The notes: generated by a model from the letters alone, not told the origin. Shown: positions 54,901-64,000, numbered from the stretch's first letter. The stretch: 64,000 nucleotides of DNA from Lytechinus variegatus (GCF_018143015.1 NC_054757.1:19768285-19832284), one strand, 5' to 3'. A program made the numbers and translations.

Positions 54901-55248
54901 CCTAAGATGTGAACCCCCCATACCACTTCAGTTCCACCGCCCCAGGGTGTGCACCTCCCCATGCTCAAACCAGCCTACGTCCTCATACAGTATAAGTGAA
55001 CATTGATAAATGTGAAGTGGACATTTTTTCATATCTAAGCACTAAATGATAACCTTGTCATATTGACTATTATTACACGCATTTATATTCAGTTCCTTTT
55101 CATTTTTTTTATTGTATTCTTGTATTCCCCTCAGGTTGTTGGTGTCCCTACAGTAGACTCAAAACAATACGACTGGAGGACCGGTCCCAAATCAGAAGAA
55201 CATGCTCCAATGCTGACGGAACAGGACCTTGATGAAAGAGGATACTAA
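39829..55248 (+). CDS. Pro-rich/acidic single-pass membrane protein, unrecognised family
   Basis: Five exons share one frame: 39829-39940, 50406-52040, 52460-52539, 54065-54292, 55135-55248 (2169 nt, 722 aa). Phases are 1-1, 1-1, 1-0, 0-0. Residues 1-26 are a signal peptide (DISLIFIFVLSIIVTISG core). Residues about 38-290 are Pro-rich with repeats of the form MFPxNMPPPPPGAxNE. Residues 290-500 are rich in Pro, Asn, Gln, Asp, with repeated YNPDxPxA. Residues 500-655 are strongly acidic (DESPYEDGEQ, ESDSSEEKEEED). TM about 658-677 (KLIIYCIPALILCVLILLAW) and a 45-residue tail ending DLDERGY. I see no Cys in the ectodomain and no folded domain, so it is probably disordered. I do not recognise it. 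A surface, matrix or mineral-binding role is only a guess from composition. The 10.5-kb first intron leaves room for missed exons. Confidence 0.72.
40106..42253 (-). mobile_element. Decayed DNA transposon with 16-bp end motifs and transposase relic
   Basis: The motif GCGTAACGGACATGAC occurs at 40106, 40283, 40471, 40494 and 40839 (plus), and inverted at 42066 and 42087, with one more plus copy at 42238 (first base changed). Repeats point inward from both ends, as expected for subterminal transposase-binding sites. Between them, on the minus strand about 41370-41600, a broken frame reads MNLQWHFFAVSQSKGAVE with a frame-shifted continuation. It resembles the WHFFATSHGKG-type motif I recall from invertebrate transposase-like proteins. 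No intact frame exists. It lies in intron 1 of the Pro-rich/acidic gene. Confidence 0.6.
42255..42955. other. Intron 1 segment, nothing recognised
   Basis: AT-rich with no supported feature. Confidence 0.5.
42957..42990. repeat. (TA)n microsatellite
   Basis: About 34 bp of AT dinucleotide next to the MITE at 42991. Confidence 0.95.
42991..43187. mobile_element. About 197-bp MITE (CACTCTAAAAA)
   Basis: Begins ACACTCTAAAAA and ends TTTTTAGAGTGA, with longer inner complementarity (AAGGTTGGAGGAGTGACAAC with GTTGTCACTCCTCCAACCTT). Inserted at the end of a (TA)n tract. Confidence 0.85.
43295..43425. repeat. G-rich dispersed repeat, copy 1
   Basis: Contains a G13 run, GCTGACCATGCAAAAAA, CAATCGTATGGTAATTGTTA and GTGTGGGGGGCAGCC. 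An inverted copy lies at 44240-44390. Confidence 0.65.
44235..44392. repeat. G-rich dispersed repeat, copy 2, inverted
   Basis: Reads the complement of copy 1: CCCCCACTTCTTTTCCCAAACC, then TTTTTTGCATGGTCAGCCCC. The two copies are about 0.9 kb apart in opposite orientation. Confidence 0.65.
44400..45295. other. Intron 1 segment, nothing recognised
   Basis: AT-rich, no feature. Confidence 0.45.
45304..45455. mobile_element. About 150-bp fold-back element
   Basis: The arms 45310-45367 and 45396-45452 pair: GTTTCTCCAAATTTTCGACG with CGTCGAAAATTTGGAGAAAC, extending to AATGCATTACAGTTC. The loop is about 28 bp. Confidence 0.85.
45480..46880. other. Intron 1 segment, nothing recognised
   Basis: A short GA-rich/G-run tract lies at 45485-45511. 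Nothing else was supported. Confidence 0.4.
46891..47438. mobile_element. MITE with long TIRs (CCACCC...TTGATTT), copy 2
   Basis: Same family as 33131-33718: AAGTCCATCCCATAAAAATG at the left and the complement (TTGGGGTGGACTTGTCC) at the right, with matching middle words (AGTGACATGCAAATGAGAAAG). Confidence 0.82.
47595..48177. mobile_element. Related long-TIR element
   Basis: The left end (TATACCCTGGGCTAAAATAG) and the right end (TATTTTCACCCTGGGGTCC) are inverse. ATTCATCAAAATCTGATAAC on the left pairs with ATTTTGATAAAA on the right. Similar layout to the previous family but a different sequence. Confidence 0.6.
48178..50400. other. Distal intron 1, homopolymers only
   Basis: T/G runs lie at 48946-48966 and a C run at 49685-49696. 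No exon or element was supported up to the exon 2 acceptor. Confidence 0.45.
50406..52040 (+). CDS. Pro-rich/acidic protein exon 2: main repeat exon
   Basis: 1635 nt, acceptor TTATACAG at 50398-50405, donor GAAG|GTAACG at 52041. It is the longest open frame in the window, and its codon use stays open in a base-rich (C/A) composition unlike the AT-rich surroundings. It holds a 108-bp tandem duplication (50693-50800 and 50801-50908, 36 aa each: GEVNxEAPAQGQEAPANNGA...) and several MFPANMPPPPPGA units between 50940 and 51200. If the donor is not used, the frame reaches TAA at 52097-52099. Confidence 0.88.
52460..52539 (+). CDS. Pro-rich/acidic protein exon 3: acidic segment
   Basis: The acceptor is CCAAACAG and the donor CAG|GTATGT. 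Phase 1 in and 0 out. It encodes FSDTDYGVDSSDYSNLDWLYDDNSYQ-like acidic sequence that continues the composition of exon 2, which supports joining them. Confidence 0.78.
52800..53130. mobile_element. Fold-back element of ~17-bp units (TU-like)
   Basis: The right arm (52960-53130) is a run of degenerate units such as TTAGACCAACTGGTTAT, AAGACGAAATGGTCAT, GGACTAAATGGCTGTT, TTAGACGAAATGTTGAT. The left arm (52800-52935) is the inverse series (ACTTCGTCTGATAACC, AGTTGGTCCAGTAG, ATTTAGTCC). The layout of fold-back arms built of short tandem units resembles that described for sea urchin TU elements. It lies in intron 3 of the Pro-rich/acidic gene. Confidence 0.7.
53131..54064. other. Intron 3 remainder, nothing recognised
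   Basis: AT-rich, no feature supported. Confidence 0.45.
54065..55248 (+). CDS. Pro-rich/acidic protein exons 4-5: acidic juxtamembrane, TM and tail
   Basis: Exon 4 (54065-54292, acceptor CCCCCCAG, donor AGG|GTAAGA) encodes an acidic stretch, a 20-residue TM and a basic YRGKIR stop-transfer. Exon 5 (55135-55248, acceptor CCCCTCAG) encodes the cytoplasmic tail VVGVPTVDSKQYDWRT... ending ERGY and TAA. Both junctions are phase 0. The tail has two Tyr residues but no motif I can assign. Confidence 0.8.
54293..55134. other. Intron 4 of the Pro-rich/acidic gene, nothing recognised
   Basis: A short (TG)n run at 54316-54330 follows the donor. Otherwise featureless. Confidence 0.45.
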
Positions 55249-56380
55249 GTGTGCCTTAGGGGGGGGGATGAGGGGGATCAAAATATAAAAGTGGCGTCAA
55301 ATCAAATTATGCTGGTGTCTATACACCATAGGTTTACTTACGCGAGTCTTTAAAACTTAGCAATAAATCATTTACAGTGTACTGGGTAAAACATTACAAT
55401 GTATTCAAAAATATTTTTGTCATATTTACATGTCAATCAATAGGCCTATTATAGCCTGGATAAAAAAATTCCTCGTCATCCATGTGATAAATGTAAATCA
55501 CAGATGTACAAAATTAGATAATCTCTAATAATTTGTGTATCTTATATAATGTACGAGTGCCTTACTATGTAATCAATCGATGGTCAATGTGCTTTCCATT
55601 CCAGTATGATATGTAAGTTATTTATATTTGTATGTTTTTTTTAAACAAACTGGAATGGAATGAACATTCTGCAAATTTGCAGCATGTCTGTCTTGTTCGT
55701 GTTATGGCTGTTCTACCACTGGCATCTCATCAACATTATTCTATCTAATTTCATTTATTCCATATAAACATTATTTTCTTTCATTTAAAAAAATCCTCAA
55801 TTTTGTAAACAGAAATTCATACAATTGTTTTTTTCATATAGAATATAAATATTATTCAAGGGGAAAAACATGAAGAAATTGAAATAATGTATAAGTATAG
55901 AGTATACCAAGGGAGGTCTCGGTCTTTTAAATACATTGAACCCCTCTATAATTATGAATGAGAAAATCACATCTTTATATCAGAAATTTTCTGGTGCCTC
56001 CCTTCTAAAGCAAACTTTCTTAATAAAGTTTTGGAGGAGTTTATTAATATTCCCATAGTAATATCTCACCTAGATGTAGTAAATGCATTGGAGCACCAGG
56101 GTACCTTCATTTGGCAGTTATTAGCGTGAAAATGCCTATACATTATATTTATTCCTCGGTTAAAAGTAAATGTTCCTTTATATTTATTCCTCGGTTAAAA
56201 GTAAATGTTCCTTTACATGTCTGGTTATTTGTGTTTATTCATTGTTCTTATTTGGTTTTCATGATGGGTACGTAGCCCTGTTTTTACTATGTAGATAAAA
56301 CATTCAATACTAGACCACCTTGACTAAGCACTTTATTTATGATACTATTACCACGATGACTGACAATTATGCTCCCACAC
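55249..56380 (+). other. Downstream of the Pro-rich/acidic gene: probable 3-prime UTR, short tandem duplication
   Basis: AATAAA lies at 55362-55367. A perfect 35-bp tandem duplication lies at 56144-56215 (unit contains ATTCCTCGGTTAAAAG). No coding was seen. Confidence 0.4.
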
Positions 56381-56381
56381 A

Positions 56382-56615
56382 GCAAAAACTGTGGTGTTAA
56401 CCGGTGTACATAGAGGGCCACACCAATTATTTTACACCGGTGTTAAATTGGTGGTGTTAGTTTTACACCTATAGGTGTTATTACAACACCTATGGTTGTT
56501 ACATTTACACTCTTTGGTGTTATGTTCAATCTCTAGGGTGTTATTTTAACACCTCAGGGTGTGGTCCTCTATCAACACCAATTGGTGTCAGTTTTAACAC
56601 CACAGTTTTTACAGT
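56382..56615. mobile_element. MITE, GGTGTTAA family, copy 2
   Basis: Begins AGCAAAAACTGTGGTGTTAA and ends CACCACAGTTTTTACAGTG. The inside is a series of GGTGTTA and TAACACC words. Close to copy 3 at 62749-62981. Confidence 0.88.
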
Positions 56616-57777
56616 GCACTGACACTGTGATACACTCAGGATGAAGGTGTACTTAACTGGGAGTCAAATGCTTGCATAATGTGATTTTTTTTCTGGAAAA
56701 CAGCTGTTGTATTTTTGTTTTCTTATTAGACTCTTGCAACTCTTTTCGGAAGAACACATCGACCTTGGCAAAAAGAAAACTGCCGAAACCACGCAGACCT
56801 ATATTTGGTATCGCCAGTTACTATTTGACGTTGATCACGAAAACAATTAGACTTCAAAGAAGAATGACATCTGTCGAGTTTTTTTTTTTAATCATAATTA
56901 TCAGGTAATCGTATCTTGACTTTGTCGGGACAACCATTTGGGGAGCTAAAACAGGAATCTTCACAAATTTTTACTTCGTATTTGTTGTAATTATACTGGT
57001 TGAAATGATATTGGTGGAATTACATATCGGGATGCTCTCTTCTGCCACAGTTATACCATTGAAATCTCCTGGAGACGGTCGGTTTTGGAATCGGTTTAAT
57101 GCTGCGACTGTACCCAATTCTAGGGATCATTTTGATTTAACAGCGTCTTCAAACATGCATGTTCTTTTCTCATAGTTTTAGAATACGTCAAATCGTCAAG
57201 GGCATTCCCTTACCATCGGATTAGTTGTAACGGTTTATTTTACTCATTTTTTTTCTCCACTTTAATGGACTAATAATCTGTATGAAACTTATGTGAACAA
57301 AGCGTGCGTTAAGGACAAAAAGTTTGAAAGTTTTATTTTACTTATTTTTTCCTCCACTTTTATGGAATTAACAATGAAACTTTTTGTGATCCAAACGGGC
57401 TTTTAGGACTAAGTAAGTGCATTTTCTTAAAGTAATAAGATATGGATAAAGCAATAATTGTATATATGTGGCGAAGTATATAGACATATAAATTCCATTC
57501 TCTTTATCATTAACGCTTAGAAAAAGCAAAAGTGAAGAATCTCTAAATATATTTTGAATTGTTTTACTTTCTGTTTGATACAGCACATACAATGTACATA
57601 TATTTTTGTATATATGTATATGCCTTTGGCATTTTTATTGTTACTTTTATTCGATATAATTATGAAGGAACCAATAAAACGCTATCTTTATGGTAGTTTT
57701 CTATTCATTATTGTGTTCATTTGTGATCGCTTTGAAACAAAATATATGAATAGTTTACCTATATATCACTCATGATT

Positions 57778-57780
<3 letters not shown>
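56616..57780. other. Intergenic, nothing recognised
   Basis: AT-rich. Short open frames only. Confidence 0.4.

Positions 57781-57784
<4 letters not shown>

Positions 57785-57813
<29 letters not shown>
57785..57813. repeat. (TA)n microsatellite
   Basis: About 29 bp of AT dinucleotide. Confidence 0.95.
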
Positions 57814-57817
<4 letters not shown>

Positions 57818-58739
57818 GCCAATATGTCTGCTCTATCGGATGACACCAAATGAAAGTGTTATTCATCATTGTTCATGCATGAGCAATCGTCGACATTTTT
57901 TGTTGAATATGGCGAAATGGCTTCACCAAAATATATATAGAAAATGAAAATAAACCGCAACAACTTGAATTGAGAACTTTTGACATAATAATTTGCTCTG
58001 TGAATACAAACGTGATTTGGTATGATTTATGTTTCCACCAATTTCGAAGAGTAGTTTCTTTATATTTGATTGGCACTCAGACTCAGACGCAGTAGAAGAA
58101 ATAATAAGACATATCAAATAAACATGGCAGTTCATCTAAGAAAAAAAATAGAATTTCATTTTTAATAAATTGCTATCCGATAGGTAACATCTAGCAAAAC
58201 TAATATTCCATCATTCTTTTCTGCTTTTTTTTCAGGGTTGTAAATTGGTATCCATGAAGTGAATGAAAAGGGTTACTGTCTTAGTAAAAATAATTTCTAT
58301 TCATGCCAAGAAATATATTGAGGATAGTGATTACATATCAGAGCTTTTTGTTTCAATCTAATTCATTTTTTGTCGAAAGCTCTAATAAATATATAAAGAA
58401 TGACAGTAATCATATCTGAATAATAACTCCTCCCCCTGATGTAAAAAAAGAAAAGGAAAGAACAAATCTTACTCGGACCCGAAACCAAATGCGCATCTCG
58501 AGTGGCCAAGCCTCGGGTCAACTGAACGTCGATTTCGTCGGCTCAAATTTACCATAGTACCATCTTCCCGCTTCAAAATTCGTCTGCATCCCTTTCAGTG
58601 GTATTCTCCGGTTCTGTGTGTGCGAGCAGCGCTCTAATCTTTCACCAGGGCACATAATGTCGCCTGTTTGCATTTCGTATACACACCACTCTTCTTCCTT
58701 ACGTCTACCGTAGATGTGTGCAAGAGGAATGTGCACTCG

Positions 58740-58923
58740 CTGGTGTTGGTATCGCGCGCGGGATTCTCATTTACGCGGGCTTTTGCGTGTACGGGTTGTG
58801 TGCATCGGTGCTGGGTGCGTGGATGTTAATCGTATCCCGTGGAGGAAATTCAGCTGTATTTTGAGGCCTCTGAAATACCGAATATGATATTCTTCATCCT
58901 AAGCTAACCTTTAAAGTTCTCAA
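58740..58923 (+). other. Possible non-coding first exon of a gene to the right
   Basis: About 58490-58870 is clearly richer in CG and GC than its surroundings, like a promoter or first exon in this genome. The stretch ends at CTCAAG|GTAAGG (donor at 58924). No ORF is convincing. It would be a 5-prime UTR exon of a plus-strand gene whose coding exons lie beyond the window. Speculative. Confidence 0.25.
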
Positions 58924-58929
58924 GGTAAG

Positions 58930-59470
58930 GATGAATTTTCATTTATTGTGGATGAATTGATGTTTATTTATTATATCGCCTCATTTGTTTCTCGCTGGAC
59001 GGCTTTCACAATTTTTCTTTTTTCTTCAAGAATGGAATCGATTTAATTGGGCGACATTATTGAATGCTGAGCATTATCATTAGGCCTACTACAATCTCAA
59101 ACAGAACCGAGAGTATATGATGTTATTCGATACATATTGCCGTTAAGTTTTAGTGATATTTACATTGTAAAGAAGAAAATTTGATCGCTCCAAGCGATGT
59201 TCAGCTGTGCAGAATACATACCGATAGAGCGTCGCTCTAATTTATAGCTGTTGCATGCGTGCATCAATATCAATGAACTAGGTCGCGTAGATTGAGAAAA
59301 TATATGAATCTGCCTATTCGAACCCAAAGCAAATGCAAATTGAAAGTGTTTGTCACGAGACTCTATCAGGGATGGAAATGTATGAAGTCGGGTGTTGCAA
59401 AGCTTTCAATATGATGACGACACTACCACAAGACTACCACTACTCGACAATTACTATATATATAAATACT
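58930..59470. other. Nothing recognised
   Basis: AT-rich sequence after the putative first exon. Confidence 0.4.
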
Positions 59471-59484
59471 ATTACTCCTATACT

Positions 59485-59560
59485 GCTGCTACTACTACTA
59501 CTTCTACTACTACTACATGTACTTTATGCTACTAGTATCTCTACTACTATACAACTACTG
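59485..59560. repeat. Interrupted (TAC)n microsatellite
   Basis: Runs of ACT/CTA with breaks. Confidence 0.85.
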
Positions 59561-59619
59561 TTATATACATCTGCAATTGTAATATTCTATTATATTTGAA
59601 AAGCGTATACGGCATTTTG

Positions 59620-59742
59620 TTTGTGTATGTAATCCCACGGTATATTGTAAATCTATATCACTCTGTCTATGTGCATATGTATTTGTAAACCCGATGTAAA
59701 ATGAATTTCCTACACAGGACAATAAATTCATTCAATTCAATA
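59620..59742 (+). mobile_element. Retroelement 3-prime tail (ATTCAATTCAAT)
   Basis: Sequence CCCGATGTAAAATGAATTTC followed by ACAATAAATTCATTCAATTC. This resembles the 3-prime end of LINEs with an ATTCA/TTGAA tail. A similar tail ends at 62234. Confidence 0.45.
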
Positions 59743-59762
59743 CCGCTACAAACTCTTCAACT

Positions 59763-59775
59763 AGTACTACTACTA

Positions 59776-59810
<35 letters not shown>

Positions 59811-59975
59811 TTTTATGCTACTAGTAATACTACTACTATACGACTACTACTACTACTACTACTACTATACTACTACTACTACTACTATACTACTACTACT
59901 ACTACTACTACTACTATACTACTACTACTACTTCTACTACTACTACTACTTCTACTAATATTACTACTACTATTA
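59763..59975. repeat. (TAC)n-type microsatellite, about 210 bp
   Basis: ACT runs broken by TATA. Same polarity as the clusters at 4619-5400. A frame rich in Tyr/Leu crosses it but is an artefact. Confidence 0.95.
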
Positions 59976-59979
59976 GAAG

Positions 59980-61600
59980 TAGTATCATTACATTGTAAAC
60001 TAGAGCTGAAAAAAATAATTAAAAAAATGCACCTTTAGAAAAAATGGGAAGACGTTTGATTAGGTTTTCATATTCTTCAGAAATTGAAAATTGAAGAAGA
60101 AAAGCCATCCTTTATTTATTTTTTTATAGAAAATATTATGTTATACGTCTTACACGATTTTTGTTAAAATCTACATTTTGGGCTTTCGTCATGTTTGTCA
60201 AATGCCTCTAACGTGTCAGTTCAGGTATTGACATTTAGGTATAGTCATTCAGCTGCAAAACTGACAATTCATAGATTATCAAAGAGTCCTGATTTTTTTT
60301 TTAATATTTCCATCAAACACAGGATGAAAATTCAACCTTTCATCATCATCATGAAATTATTGTTGAAAACAATAAATGGGAAGTTTTCATCGTGAATGCT
60401 TCACAAGAATAACTGCATAATGAGGGCACGTGGCATAGAAAAAGATACCTAATTTGACGATGGATCAATAATGGGTCTAATGGAGAACTCCGATCATTCA
60501 ATTACTCGAAAACCTTGCCTGGGAATAAATTCTCCCAGTCCCTCCAAATACACCTGCCCGTGACGACAGTGACGTCATCTTTCTTTCTGTAGAATATACG
60601 AATATCGCATGCGAATTTACATGCTTCGTCTCTCCCCGTCTTATACCAATGGTTCAAATTTCGATGTATTTCGTCTACTATGATAATGGGAATGTGGCCA
60701 ATTGCGTCTGGTTTCTAACTGTGCTATTAAAAGGGGCGAGGGCATCCTTGGAAAACAAAATCACTAAAATTTGATATATGTATATATATATATATTTTTT
60801 TTTTCTTTCAGCTCTTTCAGCTCATCTTTGTTCTGTAATTTTTTTGCATTCAAATTTCGAATTCTTAAAGATATGTTTACTTTAACATGTCTAAATTCCT
60901 TCATGTCGAAGCTATGACCTAATCTCAATTTATGACAATCGGAATAAACAGAAATGAATTTTTCGTATTCACTGTGATCACTCGTATATCATCAGAAATT
61001 AAATTAAACCATCGTCGAGCCATGGATCTTGCGGTTGTGGCAACTCCTGTCATTTTACAGTAATTAAATCAATCCACTCTGCATTATTTTTGCCAGTCAA
61101 TTAGTGGCTTTAACCCTTGGCGAGTGCTGTGTTTACCTTTCATTCTCTTGAGGTATTTAATTAGACAATATCCATTGTTTTACACTGTGTGTCACCGGTT
61201 AATGTACCAGGTGTTGTTTGAAAATTAATCAAGAACTCACATTTTAATTAAAGTTGCCAGTGAATATCATTCATTCTGTCAAAGAAGAAAAATATTTTTT
61301 TGTCGGCGCCAATATAAACAAGTTATATGCATGTATTGAACGTTGGTAAATTTGATATGATAAATTTTAACTCTTAAAAAAGGCCATGCATCTTCAACCA
61401 ACACTGGTGTCTCTGAACAGGCTGAAATATCTTTATCAATTAGAAAACAACTTATGATAAATGACATCAGGAAATTAACTAAATATATACTATAGGCACG
61501 CAAGATATTATAACAATATCCATGAAACAACATGCAAGTAACAAACATAATTATATTCCTAGTTCGCTGGAGAGGGAAAATATAGATCGTTACAGTCCTT
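59980..61600. other. Intergenic, nothing recognised
   Basis: A short (TA)n then T run lies at 60776-60806. No gene was supported. Confidence 0.4.
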
Positions 61601-61610
61601 TGTGGTTCAG

Positions 61611-62353
61611 AGGGGAAGTTTATCCTGATAAAAAAAGTTTGTTGTAAAAATACAAGAACAAATAATAAAAAAAGATATTGGTGAAGGTTTGACATGTTTG
61701 AGGAAAATCCATTAAAGATTAAGGAAGGTATTAGATTTTTTTTAATCTTATACTAGCAGCTAATTCATAAAAATCCATATCTTTTAATTTTCAAATGGCT
61801 AATGTGACAAAAAATCTTTTAGTAGTGGGTTTTGAATAATTTGTCTGTTGATAAACTGAAGGTACAATAAATCCTTTTTTTTTACTAGAAAATGACATGT
61901 CATTAATAATTTTAATTCACGATTCACGGGAAGCTGCTTGCATATGACGTTACGTTAGTCGGTGAAAAAAATGGAATCAACTCCCAACTTCCCTTCTTAA
62001 CCGTATCCCGTTAAAGAAAAAAATTGTGTAGGGCCTATTTAATGGAAAATCTATAAAATTACCAGGGTTTGCGCGTGTGTGTGTTGGTGTGTGAGGGTGT
62101 GTGTGCATGTTCATGTATTTGCTTTTTTATGGTCCTAGCCATATATATTTTGACTATTATTGCATAATTATGTACACTGTATGAATTGTATATACATATT
62201 TTTATGGTTGAATAAATTGAATTGAATTGAATTACAAATTCGAAAAATCATAAACTCCAACAATTTTTTAAATATTTGCTGTTTTCTTTAACCCTTCACC
62301 AATTTTCTGCTATTTTTACAGTAAACCTTCCGACAGGATGAGTTTCCCCTTTA
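61611..62353. mobile_element. MITE (GGGGAAGTT...), copy 2, with an insertion
   Basis: Left end AGGGGAAGTTTATCCTGATA, right end complement (GACAGGATGAGTTTCCCCTT). Compared with copy 1 (509 bp) it is about 230 bp longer. The extra sequence is about 62000-62234: a GT-rich run, then unrelated sequence ending TTGAATTGAATTGAATT, probably a retroelement 3-prime end. Confidence 0.75.
62000..62234 (+). mobile_element. Retroelement 3-prime end inserted in the MITE
   Basis: Ends with AATAAATTGAATTGAATTGA, a tail type seen also near 59742. The left border is unclear because of the GT-rich run at 62070-62105. Confidence 0.45.
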
Positions 62354-62639
62354 CAATTATGTTGATGATCATGTCAAGTCCCAAATAGCCAAATATGAAT
62401 AAAATGGAAATTGTTACCACATAATAGTTGCACTTCTAGATTTCGACAGTATACGAATTAGCATTATCATCATAATCGAGAATCGCTTCCACATTGCTAT
62501 TCTTAAATTCCTTCCAATTTATAGCAATAATGATTTCGCCATAATGACGGCTCAATGGCGGGAAAGGCGTCAAACCAATGAATAGGAGAAGTGCGAGTGT
62601 GTTCGGAGAACGCCTATGAACTGTATTATCATAAACACC

Positions 62640-62735
62640 ACATTTGGGATTGTCTACAACCCCATGTATCCCGTACCAGTCACACCAACGAAACGGTTTC
62701 CAACCCGACCGATGATATGCCATTCGAAATAATGT
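62640..62735 (-). repeat. Dispersed repeat arm, left of MITE copy 3
   Basis: CAGTCACACCAACGAAACGG, then CCCGACCGATGATATG. This is the inverse of 62983-63035. Together they bracket MITE copy 3. Confidence 0.6.
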
Positions 62736-62748
62736 AATAGCTTCACAG

Positions 62749-62981
62749 CAAAAACTGTGGTGTTAACCGGTGTACATAGAGGACCACACCAGTTATTTTA
62801 CACCGGTGTTACATTGGTGGTGTTAGTTTTACACCTATAGGTGTTATTACAATACCTTTTGTTGTTACATTTACACTCTTTGGAGTTATGTTTAATCTCT
62901 AGGGTGTAATTTTAACACCTCAGGGTGTGGTCCTCTATTAACATCAATTGGTGTCAGCTTTAAAACCGCAGTTTTTACAGT
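62749..62981. mobile_element. MITE, GGTGTTAA family, copy 3
   Basis: Nearly the same as copy 2 at 56382-56615 in the same orientation, with about a dozen changes visible. Ends CAGCAAAAACTGTGG and GCAGTTTTTACAGTGG. Confidence 0.88.
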
Positions 62982-62982
62982 G

Positions 62983-63215
62983 GTTGATCGGTCTAGAGTC
63001 GGTTTCGTTGGTGTGACCGTGTCGTAAGATACCAAAGGAAACAGGCAAACTCACTGGTCTTATATATTCATCGTGTTGTGTCTGTGTAGTTCTGGCAGCA
63101 GCGTGGCGTCCATAACGCAAAGCTAAGCAATCATCGTAGACTTGTTTACGATTGATTGCATTGATTACAGTGTACAATTAATCGTGAAAATCAAGCGTTA
63201 GACTAATCGCGAACC
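62983..63215 (+). repeat. Dispersed repeat arm, right of MITE copy 3
   Basis: TTGATCGGTCTAGAGTCGG, then TTTCGTTGGTGTGACC. The 63118-63215 part resembles 26309-26405 and, weakly, 4140-4200. A similar TTGATCGGTCTGGAAGCGG stretch stands beside MITE copy 1 (1009-1046). Confidence 0.5.
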
Positions 63216-63219
63216 TGTA

Positions 63220-64000
63220 CGGGCTCCTTGCCCCCCACCCCTTTCTGGGTATTGGACCTGTATATACTTTACATGTATACATGGCATATCATAATACACA
63301 GATAGAGAGAAAGAGAGAGAAAATGGAGAGAGATGGAGACACAGAAACCGTCTTCTTCCATATAAAGAGCATATCGACAAATAATCTGATAGCACCAAAA
63401 CGTATTAAACGAAATGCATTTCTCCTTTTTCCCCTTCATGCCATGTGACGTTCTGAAACGTTTCTCACATGCACGCAAGATTTGATCTCGATAGCTTCAA
63501 TCGGTTTTTCAAGCTTTGCCAGGCACGTCGGACGAAATGTTCAATCAAATCAATCGACAAATTGAGATGAGTGACAGAAATCGTTTTTGAAATCCCACCA
63601 CTACTTGTAAACAATTGCTCCTATTAAATCTGAAACTTTTGTCACTACTGTATAACTTCATTAGATACTTGTCTATTAGTAGTCACTCTTAACCCATGTA
63701 GGCCCAATATAAAGAGTGACTGATATACAATTGTAAATTAGGGTACAAGGAGTGAAAAAATGTCGTTATGTGCTCAGTTGTGTACCTGAAAAAACGTTTT
63801 CAGGGGAGGGCAAACATTTTCGGACAACTAAACATGAGGGTAAAGGGCCAACGCCAATTCCGGAAGCAGCCGTTTTTTAAATTTAACATATTATTAAAAT
63901 ATAAGTAAACAAATTTTTGTTAGGAGGAGGATTTGCCCCTTTGCCCCTTCTCGATCCCATACAGGTATGCTAGTCGATGTGGTGTTTAATTGGTATTTCA
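63220..64000. other. Right edge, nothing recognised
   Basis: A short GA-rich tract lies at 63300-63345. A loose hairpin GTCACTCTTAA...TAAAGAGTGAC lies near 63681-63721. No gene was supported. Confidence 0.4.

Noticed and set aside
59701..59958. Tyr/Leu-rich frame
   Set aside because: Translation of a (TAC)n microsatellite.

Overview
This window looks like genomic DNA from a marine deuterostome, most likely an echinoid (sea urchin). The evidence is intron-rich genes with long introns, low GC, frequent ACATGTA-type words, and many short inverted-repeat elements of kinds I associate with sea urchin genomes. I cannot name the species. There are no bacterial, phage, plasmid or CRISPR features.

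Three protein-coding genes can be assembled with consistent splice phases. (1) On the minus strand (6149 down to 1234, continuing past the left edge) lies a secreted HYR-domain (hyalin-repeat) protein. It has a signal-peptide exon followed by two HYR exons of exactly 273 nt each. (2) On the plus strand (12549-31318) lies an 18-exon type I membrane protein of 1105 aa with the order signal peptide, NIDO, IPT/TIG, AMOP, VWD with a GDPH motif, Sushi, Ser/Thr stalk, TM, short tail. This is the architecture of insect Mesh and is related to vertebrate SUSD2 and MUC4. (3) On the plus strand (39829-55248) lies a 5-exon, 722-aa single-pass membrane protein with a Pro-rich repeat region, an Asn/Gln/Pro-rich region and a strongly acidic Ser/Asp/Glu region. 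I do not recognise its family. It is the best candidate for a little-described gene here. Genes 1 and 2 are divergent across a 6.4-kb spacer; gene 3 follows gene 2 on the same strand.

Most of the rest is mobile-element sediment. It includes a ~2.9-kb fold-back element whose arms are built of ~180-bp degenerate repeats (7200-10080). A decayed DNA transposon carries 16-bp motif clusters at its ends and a transposase relic (40106-42253). A LINE RT relic at 33717-38270 has been split by a hAT-like element with an 8-bp target duplication, and that element itself contains a tRNA-derived SINE and a MITE. The same LINE has also undergone an inverted duplication around a small MITE. A second fold-back element is made of ~17-bp units (52800-53130). 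Many MITEs with perfect or near-perfect terminal inverted repeats are present, several in two or three copies. There are also long (ACT)n microsatellites.

The three genes all encode extracellular or cell-surface proteins (secreted matrix-type, junction or adhesion-type, disordered surface protein), but nothing in the sequence shows that they act together. Gene models come from reading splice signals and phase by eye. UTR ends and promoters are not resolved.
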